Part shown: positions 24,164-33,261 of the stretch, in pieces | Position numbering within the stretch: the first letter of the stretch is position 1 | How the letters are laid out: each line of letters starts with the position of its first letter | Source of the DNA: Alteromonas sp. BMJM2 | GTDB lineage: Bacteria; Pseudomonadota; Gammaproteobacteria; Enterobacterales; Alteromonadaceae | NCBI RefSeq assembly: GCF_027257845.1 | Contig: NZ_JAPVOT010000001.1 | Coordinates: 124,001 to 188,000 of the forward strand | Direction of reading: 5' to 3' | DNA length: 64,000 nucleotides | Position numbers and translations under genes: made by a program | Notes under the pieces: model-generated | The model's input: only the letters and a program-made list of their open reading frames with translations | Told to the model about the DNA's origin: nothing | The model's database searches: none

Positions 24164-26830
24164 TCACACTTTGGTCTCAAAAATATGATGAGGACGGCTA
24201 TTGAGTGTGTCCGGTATATGGCCGCGTTGAAAACTCGAATTTTCAACATGAAGACCCAGCCCTTCTAACCGTTTGGTTAAATACGGCAGTGTATCTGCAA
24301 TTCTTGCCAGAATAACGTCATTAGACGCATACAAGTCGAGTGTTATTGACTCTTTATCTATTTTTGATTTGGCAAGCACCTGCCCCGTATCGCCGATATC
24401 CAATTTCATAGTGACGTTCCATAGACCCCGCTGCTCGCTATTTTCTTGCTGTTGCCGCTGTTTGTGATTTTCGCGATAGATAAGCAGTTCCGGTGGCGCG
24501 CTGTGTTGAGACAACGTGGGCAGCACGTAATAAAAGGCATCTTGACCTTGAATACGTGTATCTGCTTGAGTCACTTTGCTTTGCTGATGATTGGCAAGTA
24601 ACGTTTTTAATTGAGCTAACAGCTGCTGACGGCCATCTAACTGGTTTACATCTTGGCTAACCCTGCTTGGCTGAGTGTTACTTCCCACGCTTGCTAAGGT
24701 TTTGGAGATAATAGAGTCAGGTGCATCTATTTGCGACTTCAGGCTGGGCTGTCGCTGCAGGGCTCTTCCCGCTAATGCGAGTTGAACAAGTGCAACAAGT
24801 CCTTGTACAAAACTCGATACCGCAACGGGAGAGGTCAGCGTTGATGGCGTTGCCAAAAGTGCTGGGCTGTTTAGCAGCGTTTGAATACGCTGAGGCAATG
24901 ACGAGTCAGACCCTGACGTACCGGCCTTTAAATTAACGTCTTTAACCTCTTTGTCCTTTCCTGTGCTGTCAGTAGATTTCACGTCAGACTCGGCTAAAGC
25001 ACTTGTCATTTCTTTGGCTAGCGCGTTTCGTTCACTAGCACTTATTTGCTGCTTACTGGTGTTATTTGAAAGTTGCTGCAATAGATTATTAAACAGCTCC
25101 ACCGAAGCGCTTTTTGCTTCAGATTTTATCATTTGAGCAATTGCCCCCAGCGAGGGCTTTGTTGCGTTTGCTTCTTTGGTCGATTGGGTGTTCGCTGCGT
25201 TTTCCACCGCATTTGCAACCTGAGTAGAAGGTGCCTTTTGTGCAGGCAATCCCTGAGTTGTTTCAAGCTGTGGCTTGTTTAGCGCCGAAGGCGACGCCGA
25301 GCGAACATCTATGCTTTTTAGTTGCTGTATTAATTTGGACAGTGCAGATGACGTATCTTGTTGAGCTATGGAATTACCTTGTACTTGCCCAGGAGCGCTA
25401 GTGTTCGGTCTATTCTCTACAATGGACACTAGGGCTGTAAGGGCACTAGCGGTGCTGCCAGTTTGATTTAATAAAACACGGGAGAGTGAGCGAATGGCGT
25501 TATGTACATCACTGCCGCTAAGGGACTCAGGTGCAGTTTTAATACTGGCACTGTGAGCATTATTAACACTATGAGAGCTATGTAATGACGCATTAGGTGC
25601 TAGCCGTGAACTTGCTCCTTTTCCAGCTTTTAATATTTCAATGCCAGTAAGTTGAGATATCGGCAGGCTTTTAACATCTACATTACGCAGCTGTCCTTTG
25701 CTCAATACAGGCAATATGTCCTTGGCTAAAAGTGAAGCTGAAGCCGGTAGTGAAAATGTGGTTAGCACGCTATTTTTTGTAGTGTGAACGCTTAGTGTAG
25801 CGCTTGCTGCGTCCTTTGTATTTAAGGAAAGTAGACTTACGGCTTTTAAGGTGTTGTTGCCAAAACTTGAGATAGAGAGCGACGCCGAACCAGGGAGAAG
25901 CTGCTTTAACGCTGAAGGAGCACCGCGCTCTTGAGATATCGCCACACCGCCTTGTTTAAGTGCCTGCTCAATAAGTTGGTATTGAGCTTTTGCACTTATA
26001 TTTCCTAGTGATAGGGAGTCTAAGTTTGTGCGCTGCTGTGCAGAGCTCTTGCCCGTTAACTCGTTGGCAATAGTATTTAAACTAGTGTGTAGGGTTAGCG
26101 CAATATTCCCACTTAGCGTCCTGTTAAGGCTGATGGAAACGCCTTTGCCAATAAGGTTTTGAAGAGATGCCATTGACTTAGCGTCTAATTGCGCCAAGGG
26201 CAAATGAAGTGATTTACCCCCCTCTATACCAAGGGTTACTTCTTTACTGGTAACAGAATGTATTTGTGCCCTAAGCGATACGGCGGCTCCTTCAGCGTTC
26301 TTTAAAGCTTCTGCGATTGCTTTAAACAGTTGACCTTGCTTATCCAAAGGAATACTTGTGCTCTGTGATATCACCTCTACAGACGTCAATGCAGCGTGTA
26401 CTGTGCTGTTTATTCCAGAAACCGTCGCTCCAGAGCTATTTACTCCCAAAGCACTTGTCCCAGAGCCACTTGTCCCAGAGCCACTTGCCCGAGAGCCGAG
26501 GGATATGAGTTGAGGCTGCTGTATTCCTTGGCGAGCAACAGTATCGGGGACACGTAAATTCGCTTTTAACTGGGGAGTGCTTAGGGCCAAAACATTATCT
26601 GGAAGCCGAGCAACAACTACCTTAGCGGCGTTATCAATTGCTACCGCCCGTGATAGCGGGTTGCTCCGGGATTGATTCATAGCGCCTTGTTGAGTAGGTG
26701 CCGAGCCTGTACCAGCGGAGACCGGACTGGTGTTTTGACTTCCAGCAGCGCTCGCAGCGCCGGATTGCCCTGTAGATTGTGCTGTTGTTTTCAGTACACT
26801 CGCGAGAATATTGGAAAGTTGCGACGTCAT
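24164..26830 (-). CDS. FliK-like hook-length-control family protein
   Basis: An 888-residue protein rich in Ser, Ala, Thr, Gln and Leu. The first 750 residues are low-complexity, with a short SGSGT repeat near 116-126. The last 130 residues form a folded region (GLWNVTMKLDIGDTGQV, then DLYASNDVILARIADTLPYL) resembling the FliK C-terminal domain that contacts FlhB. It is about twice the length of a typical FliK, which is common for molecular-ruler proteins with long linkers. The next gene downstream (115 bases) is a lone FlhB-C protein, strengthening the call. Whether it measures hooks or serves another secretion apparatus is open. Confidence 0.68.
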   Translation of the reverse strand: MTSQLSNILASVLKTTAQSTGQSGAASAAGSQNTSPVSAGTGSAPTQQGAMNQSRSNPLSRAVAIDNAAKVVVARLPDNVLALSTPQLKANLRVPDTVARQGIQQPQLISLGSRASGSGTSGSGTSALGVNSSGATVSGINSTVHAALTSVEVISQSTSIPLDKQGQLFKAIAEALKNAEGAAVSLRAQIHSVTSKEVTLGIEGGKSLHLPLAQLDAKSMASLQNLIGKGVSISLNRTLSGNIALTLHTSLNTIANELTGKSSAQQRTNLDSLSLGNISAKAQYQLIEQALKQGGVAISQERGAPSALKQLLPGSASLSISSFGNNTLKAVSLLSLNTKDAASATLSVHTTKNSVLTTFSLPASASLLAKDILPVLSKGQLRNVDVKSLPISQLTGIEILKAGKGASSRLAPNASLHSSHSVNNAHSASIKTAPESLSGSDVHNAIRSLSRVLLNQTGSTASALTALVSIVENRPNTSAPGQVQGNSIAQQDTSSALSKLIQQLKSIDVRSASPSALNKPQLETTQGLPAQKAPSTQVANAVENAANTQSTKEANATKPSLGAIAQMIKSEAKSASVELFNNLLQQLSNNTSKQQISASERNALAKEMTSALAESDVKSTDSTGKDKEVKDVNLKAGTSGSDSSLPQRIQTLLNSPALLATPSTLTSPVAVSSFVQGLVALVQLALAGRALQRQPSLKSQIDAPDSIISKTLASVGSNTQPSRVSQDVNQLDGRQQLLAQLKTLLANHQQSKVTQADTRIQGQDAFYYVLPTLSQHSAPPELLIYRENHKQRQQQENSEQRGLWNVTMKLDIGDTGQVLAKSKIDKESITLDLYASNDVILARIADTLPYLTKRLEGLGLHVENSSFQRGHIPDTLNSRPHHIFETKV
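26452..26496. repeat. Three 15-base tandem repeats inside the FliK-like gene
   Basis: The unit CACTTGTCCCAGAGC occurs twice exactly and a third time with two changes. Read leftward it encodes SGSGT units, so copy-number change would alter linker length without breaking the frame. Confidence 0.8.
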
Positions 26831-27168
26831 GTGATTGGTATCGGCCTTGGCATGTTTTTCCTTAGCTGAGTAATTAATAAAGGCACAATCGATTATTATA
26901 GTAAAGCAGGTAAAAAGCCGCCTATTAAACCAGTTATTGGCTCACCGATTAATTCGCTAACTAACTCATTTTTTGAAAGGCATATGAACAACCCAGTTAA
27001 TGTAGTAGATAGCGTGGGATGGAAACAATAAATCGTAAATAAAAAAGACAAGAAAACTGTTGAAGTAAATCATATTTAATTGATATTCGCGACTGCGAAA
27101 ATGCCATCCTGTGATAAACTAGCGCCAATTTTTAGAGTTAGTAATTCGTACAGAAGGTAGACGTCGTA
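26831..27168. other. Divergent promoter region between FliK-like gene and ccmA
   Basis: This 338-base AT-rich gap holds no coding sequence I can support. An extended -10-like TGTGATAAA lies at about 27110, near ccmA, and a small inverted repeat (TTCGC-GACT-GCGAA) sits at 27086-27099. Both are suggestive only. Confidence 0.4.
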
Positions 27169-27792
27169 GTGCTAAAAGCGTGTGAACTGACATGCGTAAA
27201 AAGAGACAGGGTCTTATTCGAAAATGTTTCATTGGCGGTCAATGCCGGTGAGCTTCTGTATGTCCGTGGGCCTAACGGAGCGGGTAAAACCAGCTTACTT
27301 CGAATTCTTACCGGGCTAAGCACGCCTGAATCTGGCACCGTATTGTTTAACGGAGAAGATATTGCAGATTCTTCGTTATCGTATTTGTCGACGTTGTTAT
27401 ACCTAGGTCACAAAAGCGGGACCAACGGCAGTTTATCTGCACTGGACAACTTAAGGTTTTGGCTCGCGCAACATCAAGTGAAATGCGAAGAGAGCCAACT
27501 TTTCGATGCATTGATGCGTATAGGGCTAGTCGGTCTTGAAGACGTACCAGTACGGTTCTTGTCGGCGGGTCAGCAGCGAAGAGTAGCCCTTGCCCGTTTG
27601 TGGTTAAAACCCGCTGACGTATGGATCCTCGATGAGCCTTTTACCGCATTAGATGTTAAAGGCATAGCGTTGCTCGAAGGGCGAATGAAATCTCATGTTG
27701 AGCGTGGTGGCGTTGTCATTACTACCTCTCATCAGCCGCTGTCTGAAGCTGCAGGCGAGCACAGCGTATTTGATTTGGAGTATCGGTTTTAA
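27169..27792 (+). CDS. ccmA: Heme exporter ATPase CcmA
   Basis: A 207-residue ABC ATPase with Walker A GPNGAGKTSLLRIL, signature FLSAGQQRRVALARL and Walker B VWILDEPFTALD; the signature SAGQ rather than SGGQ is usual for CcmA. It starts at a GTG with GAAGG 9 bases upstream. With CcmB, CcmC and CcmD it releases heme-loaded CcmE in cytochrome c maturation System I. Its stop overlaps the CcmB start. It begins an unbroken ccmABCDEFGHI series in the canonical order. Confidence 0.96.
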   Translation: MLKACELTCVKRDRVLFENVSLAVNAGELLYVRGPNGAGKTSLLRILTGLSTPESGTVLFNGEDIADSSLSYLSTLLYLGHKSGTNGSLSALDNLRFWLAQHQVKCEESQLFDALMRIGLVGLEDVPVRFLSAGQQRRVALARLWLKPADVWILDEPFTALDVKGIALLEGRMKSHVERGGVVITTSHQPLSEAAGEHSVFDLEYRF

Positions 27793-28457
27793 TGTCGCTG
27801 TATCAGGGAGTTTTTAAGCGAGACGTTCACATTGCATTTAAACAGAAGGCTGAACTACTCCAACCGCTTATGTTTTTGCTGATGGTTGTTACCATGTTTC
27901 CTCTTGGTGTAAGCCCGTCTCCTGACACCTTGCAACGCATTGGTCCTGGGGTGCTGTGGATTGCGGCAATCCTGTCATCATTGATGGCCATGGAGCGAAT
28001 GTTTCGAGACGATTTTCAAGACGGCACCATGGAGCAATACGTGCTCTCAGGTATGTCTCTTGCAGGGATTAGTGCTGTGAAGGTGTGCGTGCATTGGCTG
28101 GTGAGTTTTATTCCCATGCTAGTGCTGTCACCGCTATTAGCCATGTTTTTAAATTTAACGTTTGATATGTACGTGGCGCTATTAGCAACGTTGCTTCTAG
28201 GTACGCCGCTACTGTCGTTAATTGGTGCAATTGCAGTAGGGTTAACGGTAGGGTTACAGAAAGGTGGTGTGTTGTTAGCATTACTGCTAATCCCTGTTTT
28301 TATTCCGTTACTCATTTTTGCCACATCAGCTGTGGATTCTGCCGCACTTCAATTACCTTATTATCCGCAACTTGCTATTATCGCGGCCATGCTGTTGCTG
28401 GCACTAGCAATAGCACCTTTTGCGATAGCGTATTCTTTAAGAGTGAGTCAGAACTAA
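27792..28457 (+). CDS. ccmB: Heme exporter permease CcmB
   Basis: A 221-residue inner-membrane protein with six membrane segments, the usual size of CcmB. The motif MFRDDFQDGTMEQYVLSG in the first cytoplasmic loop matches the family and contacts CcmA. With CcmA and CcmC it forms the ABC complex that frees holo-CcmE. Its ATG overlaps the CcmA stop, and its stop overlaps the CcmC start, so all three are translationally coupled. Confidence 0.96.
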   Translation: MSLYQGVFKRDVHIAFKQKAELLQPLMFLLMVVTMFPLGVSPSPDTLQRIGPGVLWIAAILSSLMAMERMFRDDFQDGTMEQYVLSGMSLAGISAVKVCVHWLVSFIPMLVLSPLLAMFLNLTFDMYVALLATLLLGTPLLSLIGAIAVGLTVGLQKGGVLLALLLIPVFIPLLIFATSAVDSAALQLPYYPQLAIIAAMLLLALAIAPFAIAYSLRVSQN

Positions 28458-29209
28458 TGTGGAAGTGGTTACATCCCTATGCAAAAACAGAGCGAGCTTA
28501 TCAGCTTTGCGTAACGTTACAGCCTTGGCTTTGGGCAGGCGCCGGTGTTGCTTTGTTTGTTGGCACACTATGGGGTCTTGCGTTTGCGCCACAGGATTAT
28601 CAACAGGGTGATTCATTTCGTATTATTTATATTCACGTGCCAAGCGCCATATTGTCTATGGGTACTTACGTAGCCATGGCAGTAGCTGCACTCGTCGGTA
28701 TGGTATGGCAGTGGCGCACGGCTTACATGAGCATGATTGCCATGGCGCCTGTTGGCGCTGTAATGACATTTATTGCCTTGTTCACCGGTGCTGCATGGGG
28801 TAAGCCCATGTGGGGTGCGTGGTGGGTTTGGGACGCGCGGTTGACCTCAGAGCTTATTCTGTTGTTTTTATATTTTGGTGTTATAGCGCTTTACGGTGCG
28901 TTTGAAGATAAACAGCAAGCTGGCAAAGCCGCAGGGGTTATGGCGCTAGTAGGGGTAGTGAATATTCCCATTATTCATTACTCAGTTGAGTGGTGGAACA
29001 CCCTTCATCAAGGCGCCACAATTAGCAAATTTGACAACCCTTCGATAGCACCTGAAATGCTGTGGCCACTACTAATTAACCTACTTGGTTTTGCATTTTT
29101 TATTGGTGCAGTAACCACAGTTCGCTTACGCAATGAAATTGTGCTGCGAGAAATGCATCGTCCTTGGGTGCAAGCGCTTGCGAAAAAACAGGTAAAAGGG
29201 GCTCAGTAG
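28457..29209 (+). CDS. ccmC: Heme-handling protein CcmC
   Basis: A 250-residue protein with six membrane helices. It carries the tryptophan-rich WWD motif, WGAWWVWDARLTSEL (about residues 120-134), and flanking conserved His residues (HVPSA and HYSVEWW) that ligate heme. CcmC loads heme onto CcmE at the periplasmic face. It is shortly followed by ccmD, one base after the stop. Confidence 0.96.
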   Translation: MWKWLHPYAKTERAYQLCVTLQPWLWAGAGVALFVGTLWGLAFAPQDYQQGDSFRIIYIHVPSAILSMGTYVAMAVAALVGMVWQWRTAYMSMIAMAPVGAVMTFIALFTGAAWGKPMWGAWWVWDARLTSELILLFLYFGVIALYGAFEDKQQAGKAAGVMALVGVVNIPIIHYSVEWWNTLHQGATISKFDNPSIAPEMLWPLLINLLGFAFFIGAVTTVRLRNEIVLREMHRPWVQALAKKQVKGAQ

Positions 29210-29210
29210 T

Positions 29211-29408
29211 ATGCAATTTGAATCGTTGACAGACTTTTTTGCGATGGGCGGGTATGCCTTTTACGTATGGATATCGTTTTTTGTCACGTTTGGCAGCATG
29301 GCCATCATAGCAATACAAAGTTATGTAAAACAAAAAACGCTGCTGTCTACAACGCTAAAAGAACAAGAGCGAAGAGCCCGAGTTAAGCGTGCCCAGCAGA
29401 GCGTTTAA
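29211..29408 (+). CDS. ccmD: CcmD, small membrane subunit
   Basis: A 65-residue protein with one hydrophobic helix (about 15-40) and a basic cytoplasmic tail (KEQERRARVKRAQQ). The start FFAMGGYAFYVWISF is the typical CcmD signature. It stabilises the CcmABC complex and is needed for release of CcmE. It sits between ccmC and ccmE as in other System I operons, with a 90-base gap after it. Confidence 0.93.
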   Translation: MQFESLTDFFAMGGYAFYVWISFFVTFGSMAIIAIQSYVKQKTLLSTTLKEQERRARVKRAQQSV

Positions 29409-29498
29409 ATTGGGCGCTTAAAACTAGCGCACTGTATAAGGCGTGCTATCAACAAGACACATTTTTCAATTTTCCAAATATCGAAGTGAGATAGTTGC

Positions 29499-30101
29499 AT
29501 GAACCCAAGACGAAAGCAGCGTTTAACTGTAGTGGCTTTAATCGGCCTTCTAGTTGCTAGTGCAATTGGACTGATGCTCTATGCATTAAACGACAGCATT
29601 GATTTATTTTATACGCCAAGCGAAATCATTGAGGGTAAAAATGGACTAAAGCCACAGGTTGGACAGCGTTTGCGGATAGGCGGAATGGTGGTGCCTGGAA
29701 CGGTAAGCCGCGACCCTAATAGTTTAGCGGTGAGCTTCGACCTTGTAGATACAGGCCCTGCTGTCACGGTGACTTTTACCGGTATTTTACCGGATTTATT
29801 TCGCGAGGGTCAGGGCATAGTGGCAACGGGCGTATTAACAGACTCAAGACAGATAAATGCGCAGGAAGTACTGGCAAAACACGACGAAGAGTATATGCCG
29901 CCTGAATTGGCAGAAAAAATGAAGGGTATAAAACACGTTAAGCCGGAAAATAAATCCGGTTACGGTTCTTCAGACGCCAACTCTTATAACGACAAATCCT
30001 ATGACGCTAGCTCTTATAAGAACAGCACTTACGAAAGCGGTGTATCGGGCAATAAGCCCTCAAAGGCAGATTCAACCACGAGCATGAATGAGGGGCAGTA
30101 A
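29499..30101 (+). CDS. ccmE: Heme chaperone CcmE
   Basis: A 200-residue protein with a cytoplasmic basic N-terminus (MNPRRKQR), one membrane anchor (about 9-29), an OB-fold domain and the covalent heme-binding His128 in [11 protein letters not shown]. The C-terminal tail (about 150-200) is long, rich in Ser, Tyr, Asn and Lys, and probably disordered. It carries heme from CcmC to CcmF. All key residues are present. Confidence 0.96.
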   Translation: MNPRRKQRLTVVALIGLLVASAIGLMLYALNDSIDLFYTPSEIIEGKNGLKPQVGQRLRIGGMVVPGTVSRDPNSLAVSFDLVDTGPAVTVTFTGILPDLFREGQGIVATGVLTDSRQINAQEVLAKHDEEYMPPELAEKMKGIKHVKPENKSGYGSSDANSYNDKSYDASSYKNSTYESGVSGNKPSKADSTTSMNEGQ

Positions 30102-30104
30102 GTT

Positions 30105-32108
30105 ATGATACCTGAAATTGGTAATATAGCGCTTACACTGGCGTTAGTGCTATCCATTTTGTTGGCGGTATATCCGCTTTGGGGCGCCCACCGTCAACAT
30201 GAAACCTTGATGGCAACGGCGAAGCCGTTAGCGATTGGCCTATTTATTTTTACACTAATTGCTTACGTGTGCCTTACATATGCTTTTGTCACCGATGACT
30301 TTAGCGTTGAATACGTTGCCCAACACTCGAACAGCAAACTGCCTATCTACTATAAAATCACCGCAGTATGGGGTGGTCATGAAGGCTCGTTTTTATTGTG
30401 GGTATTAATGCTGTCGCTATGGACTGTTGCAGTGGCCATATTTAGCCGAGGGATCCCCCTTGCTATGGTCGCTCGAGTCCTATCGGTGCTGGGAATGATC
30501 GGTATCGGTTTCTATTTGTTTATGCTGCTAACGTCAAACCCGTTCAACAGCATGCTGCCGTTCTTTCCTGTTGATGGGCGAGATCTCAATCCGCTTCTGC
30601 AAGATTTTGGCATGATTATCCATCCTCCTATGCTGTATATGGGATATGTGGGTTTTTCTGTGGCGTTTGCATTCGCAATTTCAGCGCTAATTTCAGGACA
30701 ACTCGACTCTACGTGGGCTCGTTGGTCTCGTCCTTGGGTAATTGCTGCATGGGCATTTCTCACCGTTGGTATTGCACTGGGTAGCTGGTGGGCTTACTAC
30801 GAGCTTGGCTGGGGCGGCTGGTGGTTCTGGGATCCAGTAGAAAATGCGTCCTTCATGCCATGGCTAGTAGGTACTGCATTAATGCACTCCTTAGCAGTAA
30901 CTGAAAAGCGCAAAGCCTTTAAGTCTTGGACCGTTTTATTGGCCATTGCTGCATTTAGTATGAGTTTACTTGGTACCTTTTTGGTTCGCTCTGGCGTTAT
31001 TGTATCTGTGCATTCCTTTGCAAGCGATCCCACCCGAGGTTTATTTATTCTCGGTATTCTTATTGTGCTCAGTGGTTTTGGTTTACTGCTCTACGCAATG
31101 CGTGCTGCGTCACTGAAAAGCCCGGGCAGGTATCAAGCTTTCTCTCGTGAAGTGTTATTGATGGGAAACAACGTTTTCCTCTGTGCTGCAACGCTAGTGG
31201 TGTTGCTAGGGACTCTATTTCCACTTGTGCATAAAGAGTTGGGGTTGGGCAGTATTTCTGTGGGCGCACCGTTTTTCAATCAGATGTTTACGCTGCTTAT
31301 CGTTCCTTTTGTGCTTATTCTTGGCCTTGGGCCGCTTACCCGTTGGAAGCATCAAAAAGCCAGCGAGCTTAAAAAACAGTTGCTTATAGCGCTGGGCATT
31401 GCGCTAAGTGCAGGAATACTTGTGAACTTCGCCTACGACACGCCAAGCTACATGGGTGTGCTTGGTATGGTACTGGTCTTTTGGATTTTGGTGATGACTG
31501 TGCAAGAAGTTATTCAGCGGGTATCCTCAATGCCCAGTGACATGAGCACACTGACGTCGCTGAAAAAACTGACGCCTAGCCACTGGGGTATGGTGCTTGG
31601 TCATGTTGGTTTTGCTATTTCAATTATTGGTATCACTCTAGTGTCTAATTATGAGCTTGAGCGTGATATTCGTATGGATGTTGGCGAGACAGTGAGTCTA
31701 GGTGGTTATGACTTTACTTTTACCGATGTAAAGCGCGCCGACGGACCAAATTATAATGCCGATGCTGGCGTTTTCGATGTGTATAAAAACGGCGAGAAGG
31801 TCGTTAGGCTTGAGCCCGAAAAGCGTCTTTACACCGTTCAGCGTATGCCGATGACCGAGGCTGCAATTCACTCTACAGTTACACGAGATGTGTTTATCGC
31901 CATGGGCGAGCCATTAGATAATGGGGCTTGGGCAATACGGATATACATTAAACCGTTTGTTATATGGCTATGGGCTGGTGCCGTAGTAATGGCGCTGGGC
32001 GGCGTACTGTCAATTAGTGACAAGCGCTACCGAATTGCGAAAGTGAAGAAAGTCAAAGCGGTATTGAGTAGAAGCGCGACAGATAAACCTGAAGGGAATG
32101 CAATATGA
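30105..32108 (+). CDS. ccmF: Cytochrome c heme lyase subunit CcmF
   Basis: A 667-residue membrane protein with about 14-15 helices and the WWD heme-handling motif WWAYYELGWGGWWFWDP near residues 227-243, plus conserved His in WGGHEG and IIHPPMLYMG. A periplasmic domain occupies about residues 510-620. It ligates heme from CcmE to apocytochrome c with CcmH. It is the standard length, not split into two genes as in some bacteria and plant mitochondria. The stop overlaps the ccmG start. Confidence 0.97.
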   Translation: MIPEIGNIALTLALVLSILLAVYPLWGAHRQHETLMATAKPLAIGLFIFTLIAYVCLTYAFVTDDFSVEYVAQHSNSKLPIYYKITAVWGGHEGSFLLWVLMLSLWTVAVAIFSRGIPLAMVARVLSVLGMIGIGFYLFMLLTSNPFNSMLPFFPVDGRDLNPLLQDFGMIIHPPMLYMGYVGFSVAFAFAISALISGQLDSTWARWSRPWVIAAWAFLTVGIALGSWWAYYELGWGGWWFWDPVENASFMPWLVGTALMHSLAVTEKRKAFKSWTVLLAIAAFSMSLLGTFLVRSGVIVSVHSFASDPTRGLFILGILIVLSGFGLLLYAMRAASLKSPGRYQAFSREVLLMGNNVFLCAATLVVLLGTLFPLVHKELGLGSISVGAPFFNQMFTLLIVPFVLILGLGPLTRWKHQKASELKKQLLIALGIALSAGILVNFAYDTPSYMGVLGMVLVFWILVMTVQEVIQRVSSMPSDMSTLTSLKKLTPSHWGMVLGHVGFAISIIGITLVSNYELERDIRMDVGETVSLGGYDFTFTDVKRADGPNYNADAGVFDVYKNGEKVVRLEPEKRLYTVQRMPMTEAAIHSTVTRDVFIAMGEPLDNGAWAIRIYIKPFVIWLWAGAVVMALGGVLSISDKRYRIAKVKKVKAVLSRSATDKPEGNAI

Positions 32109-32767
32109 AGAATGCGCGTTTAGTCGTCATTCCACTGGTATTATTTTTACTGCTGGTTGTTTTTTTGTTCAAAGGGCTGTTTTCAGACCCGCGAGAGCTA
32201 GATTCTCAGGTGAAGGATAAAGTACTGCCAGCGTTCTCACTGCCAGATCTCATGCAACCAGACATAACCTATACCCCAGAAAGTTTAAAAGGACAGGTGA
32301 CGCTATTAAATGTGTGGGGCGTATGGTGCGTGACGTGCGCGGTTGAAATGCCTTATTTGACTGAGCTGAAAAATGAAAAAGGCGTTCATATTGTCGGTCT
32401 CTATTTTGACCAAGATTTAGATCCAGATTTTGGCACTAAGACTCTCAATAGAGTGCAACAAGAAGTGACATCCATGTTGAGCCGATACGGCAATCCATAT
32501 GCGTTTAATATTTTTGATGTGTACCGCGATACATCTCTAGATTTGGGCGTTACGGGCGCACCAGAGCATTTTGTTATTGATGCCCAGGGCGTTATCCGGA
32601 TGCATCATATTGGTGACATTAATGAGCGGGTTTGGAAAAACAAAGTAGGCCCACTGTACAATCGGTTAGTGGCAGATGCATCGACAGGCAAGTTTGATAG
32701 TAATAGTGATAAGACAAGTACTAGTACCAACGCAAACGCTAATACTATTAGCGCGGAGGTAGAGTAA
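32105..32767 (+). CDS. ccmG: Thioredoxin-like CcmG (DsbE)
   Basis: A 220-residue membrane-anchored thioredoxin with an N-terminal helix (about 6-25), redox motif WCVTC (in NVWGVWCVTCAVEMP, about residues 70-84) and cis-Pro region GAPEHFVID. It keeps the apocytochrome CxxCH site reduced. The last 30 residues are a Ser/Thr/Asn-rich extension absent from most homologues and probably unstructured. The start overlaps ccmF by four bases. Confidence 0.95.
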   Translation: MKNARLVVIPLVLFLLLVVFLFKGLFSDPRELDSQVKDKVLPAFSLPDLMQPDITYTPESLKGQVTLLNVWGVWCVTCAVEMPYLTELKNEKGVHIVGLYFDQDLDPDFGTKTLNRVQQEVTSMLSRYGNPYAFNIFDVYRDTSLDLGVTGAPEHFVIDAQGVIRMHHIGDINERVWKNKVGPLYNRLVADASTGKFDSNSDKTSTSTNANANTISAEVE

Positions 32768-33261
32768 TGCGCCAGTGTATAACGTCGTTGCTCATTGTCT
32801 TGAGGTTAAGACACTTTATATCAAGCGCTTTGATGATAATCGCGCTGGCCTTTGCTAGTACCCTTTATGCAGCAGAGGACAACTTTTCATTTGAAACACC
32901 AGAGCAACGGGCGGCGTTTTTAACGTTGACTGCGGAACTGCGCTGCCCTATGTGTCAGAATCAAAATATAGCGGATAGTGACGCTATGATTGCTCATGAC
33001 ATGCGCCGCAAGGTATATACCCTTCTTAAACAGGGCAAAACTGAAGCACAAGTTATTGATTATATGAAGACGCGGTACGGGGACTTTGTTCACTATCAGC
33101 CACCGGTGACAATCGCGACCATGTGGCTATGGGCTGTGCCGGTGTTGTTTGTTTTTATCGCATTACTATTTATCGTTAGACGTAAGTCAGCCTCACCGCC
33201 TGAGGACATGGCAGCAAAATTAGCCAAAGCCGATGCAATGTTGGAGCAAGATAAAGAATGA
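32767..33261 (+). CDS. ccmH: Cytochrome c maturation protein CcmH (N-terminal module)
   Basis: A 164-residue protein with a signal peptide ending ALAFASTLYA, the redox motif LRCPMCQNQ (about residues 58-66), a three-helix domain and a C-terminal membrane helix (about 117-135). It corresponds to the short CcmH; the TPR part is separate, as CcmI. It passes electrons to, and presents, apocytochrome c. It is coupled to both neighbours by start/stop overlaps. Confidence 0.95.
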   Translation: MRQCITSLLIVLRLRHFISSALMIIALAFASTLYAAEDNFSFETPEQRAAFLTLTAELRCPMCQNQNIADSDAMIAHDMRRKVYTLLKQGKTEAQVIDYMKTRYGDFVHYQPPVTIATMWLWAVPVLFVFIALLFIVRRKSASPPEDMAAKLAKADAMLEQDKE

